Shown: positions 44,743 through 53,328 of the stretch, piece after piece
How the letters are laid out: each line of letters opens with the position of its first letter
Numbering within the stretch: the first letter of the stretch is position 1
From: JAWPMV01 sp038527215
GTDB lineage: Bacteria > Bacteroidota > Bacteroidia > J057
Length of the DNA stretch: 64,000 nt
NCBI GenBank assembly: GCA_038527215.1
Contig: JBCBGC010000005.1
Span: 1 to 64,000, forward strand
Direction of reading: 5' to 3'
Program-made: the position numbers and the translations under genes
The notes under the pieces: generated by a model
What the model was told of the DNA's origin: nothing
Databases searched by the model: none
What the model saw: only the letters and a program-made list of their open reading frames with translations

Positions 44743-44906
44743 GGAGTGGGGTAATTTTGTCCTCTTCAGTGTTCAAAACCTCAATGGGAGTAGATTCCTC
44801 ATTTGGGTTGGGGAACAACCGCAAGGCAGAATGATTTTGTGGCATTCGCCCCGCCCCTGCCACAATCTGTCAGCCCCATCCCCTATCTTACAAAAAACCA
44901 ATCTCC

Positions 44907-45611
44907 ATGAACCATCTATCCCGCCTTTTAGCCATGCTGACCATTCTGAAGTCTAAGCGTATCATCACCGGGCCGGAATTGGCGGCGCGTTTTGAGGTGA
45001 GTTTGCGGACGATCTATCGGGACATCCGGAAGTTGGAGGAATCGGGGGTGCCGATCATCACCATTGAAGGGCGGGGCTATTCCATCATGGATGGCTATAC
45101 GGTGGCGCCGATTATGTTTGATGAGCTGGAGGTCAATGCGCTGATAACGGCGGAGCAGTTGATCGCGCAGACCAATGACGACTCGCTGATCCGCTACTTT
45201 GGGCAAACCCTGCAAAAGATTAAGTCGGTCTTCCGCAGTTCGCTGCAATCTCAGGGGGAATCGCTGCAAAGCAAAATGCGGGTGCTCAGCGACAAACCTG
45301 CGGAGACCAAGAGTACCTCCTTGTCCTTTATCCAAATGGCCATCATCAACTTTCGGGTAACGGAATTGATCTACCAGGCTAAGGAGCAGGAGGTTACCCA
45401 TCGCAAGATCGAACCTCTGGCCATTTACTGCTTTAATGATAAGTGGATTGTGATCGGTTGGTGCCGCCTCCGTAAGGATTACCGCTCTTTCCGATTGGAC
45501 CGTATCCAATACTTCAAGATTTTGGAGGAAAGTTTCGAGGACCGTCAGTTTGACCTGGGAAATTATTTTGCACATTGTGCGGAAATAGAAGCCACCCCTG
45601 ACAGTATCTGA
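44907..45611 (+). CDS. YafY-type transcriptional regulator (HTH-WYL)
   Basis: The 234-residue protein has a DeoR/HTH_11-like N-terminal domain (LAMLTILKSKRIITGPELAA, then FEVSLRTIYRDIRKLEESG), a linker, and a C-terminal WYL domain (RKIEPLAIYCFNDKWIVIGW, then RSFRLDRI). WYL regulators bind small ligands or nucleic acids and act as repressors or activators. The next gene (45659, SnoaL-like) is 47 bases away on the same strand but has its own -7 box. Confidence 0.9.
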   Translation: MNHLSRLLAMLTILKSKRIITGPELAARFEVSLRTIYRDIRKLEESGVPIITIEGRGYSIMDGYTVAPIMFDELEVNALITAEQLIAQTNDDSLIRYFGQTLQKIKSVFRSSLQSQGESLQSKMRVLSDKPAETKSTSLSFIQMAIINFRVTELIYQAKEQEVTHRKIEPLAIYCFNDKWIVIGWCRLRKDYRSFRLDRIQYFKILEESFEDRQFDLGNYFAHCAEIEATPDSI

Positions 45612-45625
45612 CATATCGACCTCTT

Positions 45626-45633
45626 ATCTTTGT
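45626..45633 (+). promoter_or_regulatory. -7 promoter box (TATCTTTG)
   Basis: An exact TAnnTTTG match 25 bases before the SnoaL-like gene start (45659), suggesting it has its own promoter. Confidence 0.55.
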
Positions 45634-45658
45634 TTCATAACCTACAAATCATATTACA

Positions 45659-46027
45659 ATGACAACTCAAGAAATTGCTAGCAAGTGGGCGGAATTATGC
45701 CGCACCGGAAATTTTGACCAAGCGCAAGCTGAATTGTACGCGCAGAACTGCGTCAGCCTGGAAATGGAAGGCGCCCAAGGCTTTCCCCCCAGGGTGGAAG
45801 GCATGGAAGCCATCACCCAGAAAGGGCAGCAGTGGGGCGAAATGGTGGAAGCCTTTCACGGGGTGGAAATCGAGGGGCCGATTGTAGCGGGAGACCATTT
45901 TACGGCTACCATGAAAATGGACATTACCATGAAAGGGCAGCCGCGTCGCGTGGATGAGGAACTTGGGGTCTTTCGCGTTGCGGATGGAAAGATTGTTTCT
46001 GAGCAGTTTTTTTATCCTGTGGCGTAG
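45659..46027 (+). CDS. SnoaL-like/NTF2-fold protein
   Basis: The 122-residue protein has the NTF2-like pattern: an N-terminal helix pair (ASKWAELCRTGNFDQAQAEL), YAQNCVSLEME, VEGMEAITQKGQQW and a C-terminal beta sheet ending in VSEQFFYPVA. Members include SnoaL-type cyclases and many binding proteins; no activity can be claimed. It ends in a perfect palindromic terminator. Confidence 0.8.
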   Translation: MTTQEIASKWAELCRTGNFDQAQAELYAQNCVSLEMEGAQGFPPRVEGMEAITQKGQQWGEMVEAFHGVEIEGPIVAGDHFTATMKMDITMKGQPRRVDEELGVFRVADGKIVSEQFFYPVA

Positions 46028-46035
46028 CGTTTTCA

Positions 46036-46078
46036 ACGCACAAATGCCTGTGCACAGGCATTTGTGCGTGTTTTTTTC
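46036..46078 (+). terminator. Strong terminator, 34-base perfect palindrome plus T run
   Basis: Positions 46036-46069 form a perfect inverted repeat (ACGCACAAATGCCTGTG and its complement) followed after one G by seven T. It ends the SnoaL-like gene transcript. Confidence 0.85.
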
Positions 46079-46126
46079 TTTTTCTTTATTAGTATCTCTT
46101 CCACTTTTTTAGAAAAAGTTCCTTTA

Positions 46127-46211
46127 CCACTTTTTTTAGAAAAAAGTGGAGCAAAAAATCGAAACGAGCAAATCCAGCCGGCGCGCGCTCCGTCCCCTAA
46201 GTGCTCGTTTC
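46127..46211 (+). repeat. Two-stem repeat element, copy D
   Basis: Stem 1 CCACTTTTTT/AAAAAAGTGG with loop TAG, linker AGCAAAAAATC, stem 2 GAAACGAGCA (46161-46170) with TGCTCGTTTC (46202-46211) enclosing 31 bases. A half copy of stem 1 (CCACTTTTTTAGAAAAAGT) precedes it at 46101-46119. Confidence 0.8.
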
Positions 46212-46337
46212 ATCCCCCGCGCACCCTTTCGATTGCCAGTAGGCTTTTCATTAGACAACTTGCTTTTTGTTAACTTTATATGGATAAGTTTCCTATACCT
46301 TCTTATCTCTTTTCTCGCTTCTCACCTCTCACCTCTC

Positions 46338-46682
46338 ATGCACAACATCATCTACGAACGTATGCGAAATATCCTACTGATTCGGGGCATTGAGTGGGAG
46401 GAGAAGCGCATGATGGGCGGACTGACTTTTATGGTGGATGGGAAAATGTGTTTTGGGGCGCTGAATGGGGGCATCCTGTGCCGGATTGATCCGGAGGAAA
46501 GGGAGGAACTGCTGCGGAAGCCGGGTGCGGATATCATGACGCAAGGCGGACGGGAAATGAAGGGCTATGTGCATGTGCAGCCGGAGGGCTTTGAAGCGGA
46601 TCAAGATTTGCAGTTTTGGGTGGATCAATGCCTGGCTTTTAACCCTAAAGCGAAAGCAAGTAAGCGGAAGAAGAAAGACTGA
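46338..46682 (+). CDS. TfoX/Sxy N-terminal-domain protein
   Basis: The start at 46338 (MHNIIYERMRNILLIRGIEW) gives a 114-residue protein that fits the TfoX N-terminal family: RMMGGLTFMVDGKMCFGAL, CRIDPEEREELLRKPGA, GREMKGYVHVQPEG and a lysine-rich tail. An upstream ATG at 46146 would run back into the repeat element and adds 64 residues with no likeness. The family is named after a competence regulator but most small members are of unknown role. Confidence 0.85.
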   Translation: MHNIIYERMRNILLIRGIEWEEKRMMGGLTFMVDGKMCFGALNGGILCRIDPEEREELLRKPGADIMTQGGREMKGYVHVQPEGFEADQDLQFWVDQCLAFNPKAKASKRKKKD

Positions 46683-46814
46683 GAGCGTTTGGCTGGCCTG
46701 ACTCGCATTTTGATTCCCAAAAACACCGACTATTCAATAATCCATTTTTGGAATAATCATGGGTTTTTTTCTTAGCTTACAGTAGATATTTTACGCTATT
46801 GTACCACTACTATT

Positions 46815-47285
46815 ATGAAAAAAATCACTACCCACTTTCTTCCTTTTTTCCTCCTCTTCTTGCTCACCGCTCCCCTGGGTCTTCAGGCCGGAGAAAACCA
46901 TAGTTCCTTTCCAGAACCAGCGGTGAATACGCCTACCCTGGATTTGAGTGAAATGGACATTGAGGCCTTTATGGCGCTCACCCCTAAGGCTATCAAACAG
47001 GCCCGGGGCGCTAAAGTCACCCTCCGCGAAAGAATCGTGCTACGCATGGCGCAAAACGAGGTCCGCAAAAAACTCCGCAAAGGGGAAGAGGTGCAATTAG
47101 AAGCTTTGTACAAGGAAACAGCCTCGGACTTTAGCTTTGGTGGCTTTCTGCTGGGCTTCTTCCTGGGCATCATTGGGGTGCTGATCGCCCTGTTATTTGG
47201 GAAAAAAGCGGTTAGATCTGCGCTTTATGGCATGGTTACGCAACTCATCATTGGGCTCATTGCCTGGGTCGCCAGTCGAGGCTAG
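46815..47285 (+). CDS. Small membrane protein
   Basis: The 156-residue protein has a signal peptide (FLPFFLLFLLTAPLGLQA), a helical charged region (AKVTLRERIVLRMAQNEVRK), and two C-terminal membrane helices (FGGFLLGFFLGIIGVLIALL and LYGMVTQLIIGLIAWVAS). It recalls a frequent Bacteroidota small membrane protein family of unknown role. A strong terminator follows. Confidence 0.75.
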   Translation: MKKITTHFLPFFLLFLLTAPLGLQAGENHSSFPEPAVNTPTLDLSEMDIEAFMALTPKAIKQARGAKVTLRERIVLRMAQNEVRKKLRKGEEVQLEALYKETASDFSFGGFLLGFFLGIIGVLIALLFGKKAVRSALYGMVTQLIIGLIAWVASRG

Positions 47286-47304
47286 CTTCCGAAAAAATAA
47301 TCCT

Positions 47305-47341
47305 GCCCTCCCCGGCTTAGGCTTGGGGAGGGCTTTTTTTT
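47305..47341 (+). terminator. Rho-independent terminator
   Basis: GCCCTCCCC (47305-47313) pairs with GGGGAGGGC (47325-47333), followed by eight T. Confidence 0.9.
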
Positions 47342-47368
47342 ATGGGGAATTCGAGGCTGTTTTATAGA

Positions 47369-47663
47369 GCCACGAATGCACGAATGAGGGACGAATCAAC
47401 AGCTATTCGTATTCCATTCGATAATTCGTGGCTTCCTTCGTTAGAACCACGAATGCACGAATTAGGGACGAATCATTGGCTATTCGGCTTTCGTTCGAAA
47501 AACCGTGGCTTCCTTTGTTAGAGCCACGAATGCACGAATGAGGGACGAATCATTGGCTATTCGGCTTTCATTCGATAATTCGTGGCTTCCTTGGTTAGGG
47601 CCACGAATGCGCGAATGAGGGACAAATCAACAGCTATTCGTCTTCCATTCGATAATTCGTGGC
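47369..47663. repeat. Tandem array 1 of about 77-bp palindromic repeats (4 copies)
   Basis: Four units at about 47369, 47446, 47523 and 47600. Each starts GCCACGAATGC and ends ATTCGTGGC (the third-last differs: AACCGTGGC), so each unit folds on itself; inside is a GGGACGAATCA...TATTCG part. Units are joined by short TTCCTT.GTTAG spacers. Array 2 (48271) has the same unit. Confidence 0.85.
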
Positions 47664-47775
47664 TTCCCCTTATAAGGAGAAATGTTACGAATCTCGGATT
47701 TCATGGTACTAAGAACTACACCCTGAAAAACACAGCTTTTTGTACCACATCAACAAACTAAACATGCAAATTTTC

Positions 47776-48246
47776 ATGAAACGCTTTATGATTGGCATGC
47801 TGGGCCTAATGGTCCTTTTCAGTGCCATGGGATTCACCGCTGAGCCACCTGCGCTCGCCCAAGTCAAAAAAGGGAAAGACGGACAGCCGGTTTTTGTCCA
47901 CATCAGTGCCGCTAAGCTGGTTAAAAAATCTATCAGCAATGGCTACTTACGGTTGGTCAAGATCGACTTTACCCGCGTAGATGGGAAATTTTACCTGGTG
48001 CGCGAGGTCAAAGGGAAAAAGGGAGAGCATGGCTACCTCTTTTCGCAAGTCTCTTTCAAAAAGGGAAAACTCTATCCGATCAAAGTGCCTGAATTGTACT
48101 GGCCTTGCTGGCAGATTGCTTCTTGTCAGTGTGATCGCCCTTCTCGCTATGCAGATTGTAAATGCTCTACTGGCGGTAGCGGCTGTACCAATGATTTTGG
48201 GGGGACGCTCCATGATCCATTCAAGGATATTTGGGCTTGGCCGTAG
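47776..48246 (+). CDS. Cys-rich secreted hypothetical protein
   Basis: From the ATG at 47776 (MKRFMIGMLGLMVLFSAMGF) the protein has 156 residues with a signal peptide; in-frame ATGs at 47740 and 47764 would add 12 or 4 residues. The C-terminal part carries eight cysteines in a short space (PCWQIASCQCDR, then ADCKCSTGGSGC), likely disulfide-bonded outside the cytoplasm. It is framed on both sides by arrays of the same palindromic repeat. No family recognised. Confidence 0.65.
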   Translation: MKRFMIGMLGLMVLFSAMGFTAEPPALAQVKKGKDGQPVFVHISAAKLVKKSISNGYLRLVKIDFTRVDGKFYLVREVKGKKGEHGYLFSQVSFKKGKLYPIKVPELYWPCWQIASCQCDRPSRYADCKCSTGGSGCTNDFGGTLHDPFKDIWAWP

Positions 48247-48270
48247 GGATTTGTAGGCTTTTATTTTAGG

Positions 48271-48615
48271 GCCACGAATGCACGAATTAAGGACGAATCA
48301 TTGGCTATTCGGCTTTCATTCGGAAATTCGTGGCTTTCTTTGTTAGGGCCACGAATGCGCGAATTAGAGACGAATCATTGGCTATTCGGCTTTCATTCGC
48401 AAATTCGTGGCTTTCTTTTTTAAGGCCATGAATGCGCGAATTAGGGACGAATCATTGGCTATTCGTCTTCCATTCCAAAATTCGTGGCTTTCTTTCTTAG
48501 GGCCACGAATGCACGAATTAGGGACGAATCATTGGCTATTCGTCTTCCATTCGAAAATTCGTGGCTCTCCCTTTTTCTTTCAATCGCTATTCGTCCCTAA
48601 TTCGAGAATTGGTGC
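48271..48615. repeat. Tandem array 2 of palindromic repeats (4 copies plus remnant)
   Basis: Units at about 48271, 48348, 48424 and 48502, each GCCACGAATGC...ATTCGTGGC, same as array 1. A broken fifth copy (about 48581-48615) lies inside the 3' end of the SRPBCC gene. Confidence 0.85.
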
Positions 48616-49137
48616 CTTCCCTTCCTCCAATACAGCCTTCAGCGCATCGACCGCAGCCTGAGATTCCTGCTCTATTTTTTTATGGACAAAGATTTCATTA
48701 AGAAGGTAATGCCAGAAATTGAGGATGCGGTAGGTAAAGGTCCGGGTAAACACGGTTTCTGCTCCTTCCTCTCGCAGTTCATAGGTGATATAGCCGCCGG
48801 TCCCATTCCCATCCACAATATCTCCTGAAATGGCCCATTTTTGATCAGGAACTTTCTCGGTTACAGTCCAAACCACTTCTCCTTCCCTTCCCGCTACCTT
48901 AAAAGCTTCGGTAACGGATTCCCCAATGTCCAGAGAATGATCAGCCCCTGCACTGACCCCTACCGAAGAAGGATGCCACGCCGGCCAAAAGCCAGGATTG
49001 GTTACATACATAAACACGGTACCAGCAGGTTGGGCGATGCGTACGCTATGTTGGACGGTATCGCTTTCCGGATGAGTGAGGCAACCGGTTATGCTGGCCA
49101 GGAGCAATATGACTAAGGTGATACGTAGATATTTCAT
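48580..49137 (-). CDS. SRPBCC/START-like lipoprotein
   Basis: The 185-residue protein has a lipoprotein signal (LLLASITGC) and a START-like fold: VRIAQPAGTVFMYVTNPGFW, WAISGDIVDGNGTGG, YELREEGAETVFTRTFTYR and a long C-terminal helix. Such proteins bind hydrophobic ligands. The last dozen codons (after LEEGK) fall in a remnant of the palindromic repeat, so the C-terminus PILELGTNSD is probably repeat-derived and the original end may be lost. Confidence 0.8.
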   Translation of the reverse strand: MKYLRITLVILLLASITGCLTHPESDTVQHSVRIAQPAGTVFMYVTNPGFWPAWHPSSVGVSAGADHSLDIGESVTEAFKVAGREGEVVWTVTEKVPDQKWAISGDIVDGNGTGGYITYELREEGAETVFTRTFTYRILNFWHYLLNEIFVHKKIEQESQAAVDALKAVLEEGKAPILELGTNSD

Positions 49138-49213
49138 GGAAACTTTTCCATACCTACGCGGCCAGCCAGGCCTTTGGATTAAGCCGCAGCTTTATTCACC
49201 CTAGAATTCCCGT

Positions 49214-49675
49214 TTATAAAAGGTCTACAATCTCTTGCGCCCCTTTGACTTTGGCGTGATAAAGGGCAGTACGTCCCTGCCCGTCTTTGGCGTTGGTGTC
49301 TGCTCCAGCTTCGATGAGCAAGCGCGCAATCTCGGTATGGCCATAAGTAGCAGCAAAGATCAGCGCCGTGGAACCCTGGCCGTTACGCACATTCAGGTCG
49401 GCTCCGCTTTCGATCAACAGGGCCGCCAGGTCGGTGGAGCCTTTAAAACAAACCCCCATCAAAGCCGTATTTCCCGAAGCGTCCTGCACATTAAGGTCCG
49501 CTTTCTGCTCCAACAGATAGGTCGTGATCTCCACCTGGCCATAATAGGTCGCGAGGATCAAAGGCGTAAAGCCCATTTGATTCTTTTGAGAAAGTAGGCT
49601 GGGCTCTGCTTGCAGCGCGGCGGTAGCGGCTGCCAGATTTCCTTGGCGGATGGCTTCGAATAAGTCCATAGGCAT
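49214..49675 (-). CDS. Ankyrin-repeat protein
   Basis: The 153-residue protein is made of four to five ankyrin repeats: NQMGFTPLILATYYGQVEIT, DASGNTALMGVCFKGSTDLA, NGQGSTALIFAATYGHTEIA and DGQGRTALYHAKVKGAQEIV. It has no signal peptide and should mediate protein contact in the cytoplasm. The start could also be at 49669 (MDLFEAI). Binding partner unknown. Confidence 0.9.
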   Translation of the reverse strand: MPMDLFEAIRQGNLAAATAALQAEPSLLSQKNQMGFTPLILATYYGQVEITTYLLEQKADLNVQDASGNTALMGVCFKGSTDLAALLIESGADLNVRNGQGSTALIFAATYGHTEIARLLIEAGADTNAKDGQGRTALYHAKVKGAQEIVDLL

Positions 49676-49786
49676 GGGTAGCTTTGGGGATGTTGGCTAA
49701 AACAAAGGTAGAAGGATGGCGGAGAAAAATCACATAGATTTTATTGATGGCCCGATGAAGCTCCGTCTCAGGTTCTGGCAATGTTT

Positions 49787-49794
49787 TATCTTTG
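49787..49794 (+). promoter_or_regulatory. -7 promoter box (TATCTTTG)
   Basis: An exact TAnnTTTG match 77 bases before the FMN reductase start, supporting the start at 49872 over an upstream ATG at 49716. Confidence 0.55.
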
Positions 49795-49871
49795 TTTCGC
49801 AAACAAGTCCTGTATTCTGGCGTTGTACAGTGCATATTAAACCAAAAGGATCTCCAGCAGGAGAAAAATAT

Positions 49872-50396
49872 ATGATTACCATCATCATCGGCACCAATTC
49901 CGTCAATAGCGTAACCGCTGCGGTGGCAGACATTTATGCCGCTTATTTAACGGAATTAGGAGAGGAGTTTCAGTTGTTGGATATGCGGGAAATGCCGACC
50001 GGGATCATCGCCCCAGACATGTATGTCAATCCCAAACCCGAATTCCTGGCCTTCCAGGAACGCTATCTTTTCCCGGCAGAAAAGTTCATCATCATCATTC
50101 CCGAGTACAATGCTGGCATCCCTGGCATTTTCAAACTCATGATGGATGCTTCTGATATTAAACAGGCCTGGTATGGCAAAAAAGCCACCATCACGGGCGT
50201 GGCTTCTGGCCGGGCTGGCAACCTACGGGGCCTGGACAGTTTGACCAACATTTTGAACTACCTCAAGGTCAATGTCCACTATAATAAGCTTCCCATCTCC
50301 CGGGTAAGGGGCCTGATCAATGAAGAGAGAGAGCTCATTGATGAGAAAACGATTTCCAGTATAAAAGAGCAAATAGGGCAGTTTTTGGCCTTCTAA
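49872..50396 (+). CDS. NADPH-dependent FMN reductase-family oxidoreductase
   Basis: From the ATG at 49872 the protein has 174 residues and starts with the flavodoxin-like MITIIIGTNSVNSVTAAVAD phosphate-binding part, then IIPEYNAGIPGIFKLMMDAS, the FMN-binding loop, and TGVASGRAGNLRGL. It probably reduces quinones, azo compounds or flavin using NAD(P)H in the cytoplasm. It stands alone with its own promoter. Confidence 0.88.
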   Translation: MITIIIGTNSVNSVTAAVADIYAAYLTELGEEFQLLDMREMPTGIIAPDMYVNPKPEFLAFQERYLFPAEKFIIIIPEYNAGIPGIFKLMMDASDIKQAWYGKKATITGVASGRAGNLRGLDSLTNILNYLKVNVHYNKLPISRVRGLINEERELIDEKTISSIKEQIGQFLAF

Positions 50397-50710
50397 TTTC
50401 CGCTTTACCCTTTGCGCAGGCGACCAACTTTGCCTGAATTCTGTCTAGTGGCTGTGTTCATAAATGGACAAACTGTCTTTTTTTTGAACACAAATTCAAT
50501 TTTTCTATATCCCTTCGCAATCTACAAACCAGGGCTTTGGGACAAAATCCCCCTCCAATGCTCTGAAAACCGTTTTTTTCTTCCTATCCTAAATACTGGA
50601 ATGCTGAAAATTTTAATGGTTCGATTTTTGAGAAATTTGCGAATGTATGATATCTTAGACCATCCAAGCCAAACACCTCATTTATTCTTCCATTTCTTGA
50701 CTCCAGACCA
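50397..50710. other. 314-base intergenic region
   Basis: GTGTTCA (50454-50460) and TGAACAC (50485-50491) can pair around a T-rich loop and may end the reductase transcript. The rest is the leader of the PKD gene. No gene seen. Confidence 0.35.
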
Positions 50711-52660
50711 ATGGGTAAACGGATCTTATTGCTTGGAATTTTCATCTTGCCATCCTTAGGAGGCACTGCTCAAAATCTGATAAAAAACTTACTGTCCCTG
50801 GAAACTCCCCGGATAGCTTCTGTAGCCACACCTCAGCCGCAGGAAGGTATTGTGATAGGGCCAGACGGAAAACAGTATCCCTTCCAATTACAAGGCGACC
50901 GCACTGCCGCGAATCCCCTGGATCCTATTCCCAGGGGCGCGACCAATTGTGGCGGACAGGTTAGCTGGATTTCTTATGCCATCACCCACCAGCTCGCCCA
51001 GGACGGAGAGCTCTTGGACGCCTGTCGGGTGATCACTAAAAAACGCGACCTCTGCGCGGTCATGTCCGTCATCACCATGGGGGCCGGCTACTACATGCAG
51101 TGCCCTCGCGGGGGCTTTGCTGACTTGAAATATGGTGGTACGGATGTCATTTACCAACTCCATGTGGACACGGAAGGAGGAAAAATATTCGTGGCGGAAA
51201 AAAGAGGAGAGCAAGTCCTCGAAGTGCACGACGTCCATGTAGGGGTGCGCTGGTTTGAGCAGGACCACGAAGATTATGAACGACCCGTAGTACGCGGGGA
51301 CACGGCTTGTGCTGAGACCATCCCGCCGCCAGCCACCGCCCCGCCATTGGCCATCATCCAGGCCAATCCTCAAAATGGACCTGAGCCCTTAAGCGTGAGC
51401 TTTGACGGTCGTAAATCCTACGACCCGGACGGAGGGGAGATTGTAGCCTACCAGTGGAACTTCGCTGGTCAGCGTCAGTCTGCTTCTGCTACTGCTCAGC
51501 ATATGTTCCAACAGGAAGGAGACTATAATGTCTCGCTCACCGTTCGGGATGATGAAGGGCAAACCCATACTGCATCCACCACCATTACCGTGAACAAGGC
51601 CGCTCGCCAGTTGATGGATCCGATAGCCATCATAGATGCCAATCCCACCACTGGCCTGGCTCCTTTGACGGTGAGCTTTGATGGCAAAAGATCTTACGAT
51701 CCGGATGGAGGAGATATCACCAGTTATTTCTGGAATTTTGCCGGTGAAAAATATGTAGAAGAAAGAGCGCCTACCCATACCTTTAGTCAGCCGGGGACCT
51801 ATACGGTTTCTCTGACGGTAAGTGATGACGAGGATGCCACCAATACCACCAGGACTACCATCAGTACCATCACTGTTCCGGCTGCTACTACGCCTGCCGC
51901 AGTAGATACTTGCTGGATGGAAATCCTCACCCTCAGAAACTGTGGTGATGGCGTAGATACCCTGGACCTCACCCCGGTAAGGGTGATTTGTCCCGCTCCG
52001 AAAAAACCAAAAATCGTCTATGCAGACTGCGGCTGTGATCTGCCCGCTGGCGAAGAAGCCGCGCCTAAGCGCTTGCAATTAGCCGGTGGCGGGATCTTTA
52101 ACCGCACCAAAATGCAGCTCACTGAATATGGCATGGGCTTCACTGGCCAGATTCGCTATCGCTTTGGCTTCAATGGAGGCAGAAAATTCGCGGTCCTGGC
52201 TGATGCCGTCATTTATCCATTAAGAAAAGCTACGCCGCTGGACGATCGTCCCTACAAATGGTCTCCCCTACGGGACTCTATCGATGTGCGTACCGGCCTC
52301 CCACTGAGTTGGCACCGAGGTACCCAGCGCGGTACCGCCAGCCTGGGGCTGGGCCTGGAGTTCGCCCCTTTTCCCTGGCTGTTCGTCCAAGGGATAGGTG
52401 GAACCGAACGCACCTTCCAGCAAATCGAGACTTCTGGTCCGCTCAAGGATGATATCAACCAATTCGTAGGTTTTGACCTGGACGTGCAGTTCTGGAGCGG
52501 TCGTCTGGGGGTACGAAAAGATAACCTGGAGATTTTCTTCAGTGTCCTGGCTTCCAGGGAGAACCGGCCTTTTGTCCTCATCCCACAAAATGACCTCGGT
52601 GGGTCTCACAATGAAAGATGGGACAAAATCTTCAATGGAGGGGTCATGATCCTTTTCTAA
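50711..52660 (+). CDS. Secreted PKD-domain protein with beta-barrel-like C-terminus
   Basis: The 649-residue protein has a signal peptide (LLLGIFILPSLGGTAQ), a Cys-containing N-terminal domain (ATNCGGQVSWISYAITHQLA), two PKD domains (about 210-300 and 303-395, each with SFDGxxSYDPDGG and W-NFAG), and a C-terminal beta-rich domain (GIFNRTKMQL ... GFTGQIRYRFGFNGG ... GVMILF) that may be an outer-membrane barrel. PKD domains serve in binding at the surface. No T9SS sorting domain is visible. A terminator follows. Confidence 0.75.
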   Translation: MGKRILLLGIFILPSLGGTAQNLIKNLLSLETPRIASVATPQPQEGIVIGPDGKQYPFQLQGDRTAANPLDPIPRGATNCGGQVSWISYAITHQLAQDGELLDACRVITKKRDLCAVMSVITMGAGYYMQCPRGGFADLKYGGTDVIYQLHVDTEGGKIFVAEKRGEQVLEVHDVHVGVRWFEQDHEDYERPVVRGDTACAETIPPPATAPPLAIIQANPQNGPEPLSVSFDGRKSYDPDGGEIVAYQWNFAGQRQSASATAQHMFQQEGDYNVSLTVRDDEGQTHTASTTITVNKAARQLMDPIAIIDANPTTGLAPLTVSFDGKRSYDPDGGDITSYFWNFAGEKYVEERAPTHTFSQPGTYTVSLTVSDDEDATNTTRTTISTITVPAATTPAAVDTCWMEILTLRNCGDGVDTLDLTPVRVICPAPKKPKIVYADCGCDLPAGEEAAPKRLQLAGGGIFNRTKMQLTEYGMGFTGQIRYRFGFNGGRKFAVLADAVIYPLRKATPLDDRPYKWSPLRDSIDVRTGLPLSWHRGTQRGTASLGLGLEFAPFPWLFVQGIGGTERTFQQIETSGPLKDDINQFVGFDLDVQFWSGRLGVRKDNLEIFFSVLASRENRPFVLIPQNDLGGSHNERWDKIFNGGVMILF

Positions 52661-52680
52661 CGCCTCTTTCAACAAGATGC

Positions 52681-52715
52681 GCCCCCACAGCTTTTAAGGC
52701 TATGGGGGCTTTTTT
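52681..52715 (+). terminator. Rho-independent terminator
   Basis: GCCCCCACAGC pairs with GGCTATGGGGGC (one G-T), followed by six T. Confidence 0.85.
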
Positions 52716-52759
52716 ATGTCCGGGCTATTCCTCTTTTTGGCAATGGGAAAAATAATCAC

Positions 52760-52783
52760 GATCTTTGCAAGTGATTACTCACT
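52760..52783 (+). promoter_or_regulatory. tetR promoter and operator
   Basis: A near-consensus -7 box GATCTTTG (52760-52767) is followed three bases later by the inverted repeat AGTGA-TTAC-TCACT (52770-52783), placed at the expected transcription start, five bases before the ATG at 52788. A TetR repressor bound here would block initiation. The same AGTGA-N4-TCACT motif occurs before the next gene (53330). Confidence 0.55.
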
Positions 52784-52787
52784 ATTT

Positions 52788-53324
52788 ATGACCGAAAGAC
52801 AACATCGTATTCTTTTCTCCGCCCTGGAATTGTTTGCCAAGGAAGGCTACGACCGCACTTCTACTAGTCGGATTGCCCGCCATGCTTCGGTTTCAGAGGG
52901 CCTGATCTTTCGACATTTCCAGAATAAAAAAGGGCTGTTGGAGGCCATCATGGTCTTGTCGGCAGAGAAGTTTCGCGAGATGGTTGAGCCCATCCTCCAG
53001 GAGTCCGATCCGCAGCTGGTCTTAAAGAAAGCCATTGAGATGCCTTTTGACATAGATCGTTCGGACTACGACTTTTGGCGCTTACAGTTTAAGCTGGCCT
53101 GGGATAATGACCTCCCCAAACAGGATGTGCTCTCCCGCCTGATTGAAAAAATGAGTGAGGCTTTTACCGCCCGTGGAGTAACCGAACCCACCAACGAAGC
53201 GGTCATGCTATTCCACGTCATCAGCGCCATTTCTAAAGAGTTGCTGCGCGGTAAAGCTGAAGCAGAGCGGGAATTGAAGAATTATTTACTACGAAAGTAT
53301 AACCTATTGGAGGTTGCCACGTAA
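52788..53324 (+). CDS. TetR-family transcriptional regulator
   Basis: The 178-residue protein has the TetR HTH (FSALELFAKEGYDRTSTSRI, ARHASVSEGLIFRHFQNKKG) and a helical ligand-binding C-terminal domain. The start at 52788 is preferred because an ATG at 52716 lies inside the previous terminator region and before the promoter box. It probably represses itself and the SDR gene 70 bases downstream through matching palindromes. Ligand unknown. Confidence 0.92.
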   Translation: MTERQHRILFSALELFAKEGYDRTSTSRIARHASVSEGLIFRHFQNKKGLLEAIMVLSAEKFREMVEPILQESDPQLVLKKAIEMPFDIDRSDYDFWRLQFKLAWDNDLPKQDVLSRLIEKMSEAFTARGVTEPTNEAVMLFHVISAISKELLRGKAEAERELKNYLLRKYNLLEVAT

Positions 53325-53328
53325 TAGT

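Noticed and set aside
47369..48615. Regular repeats that might be a CRISPR array
   Set aside because: Each unit is a palindrome with its inside also repeated; there are no unique spacers and no cas genes.
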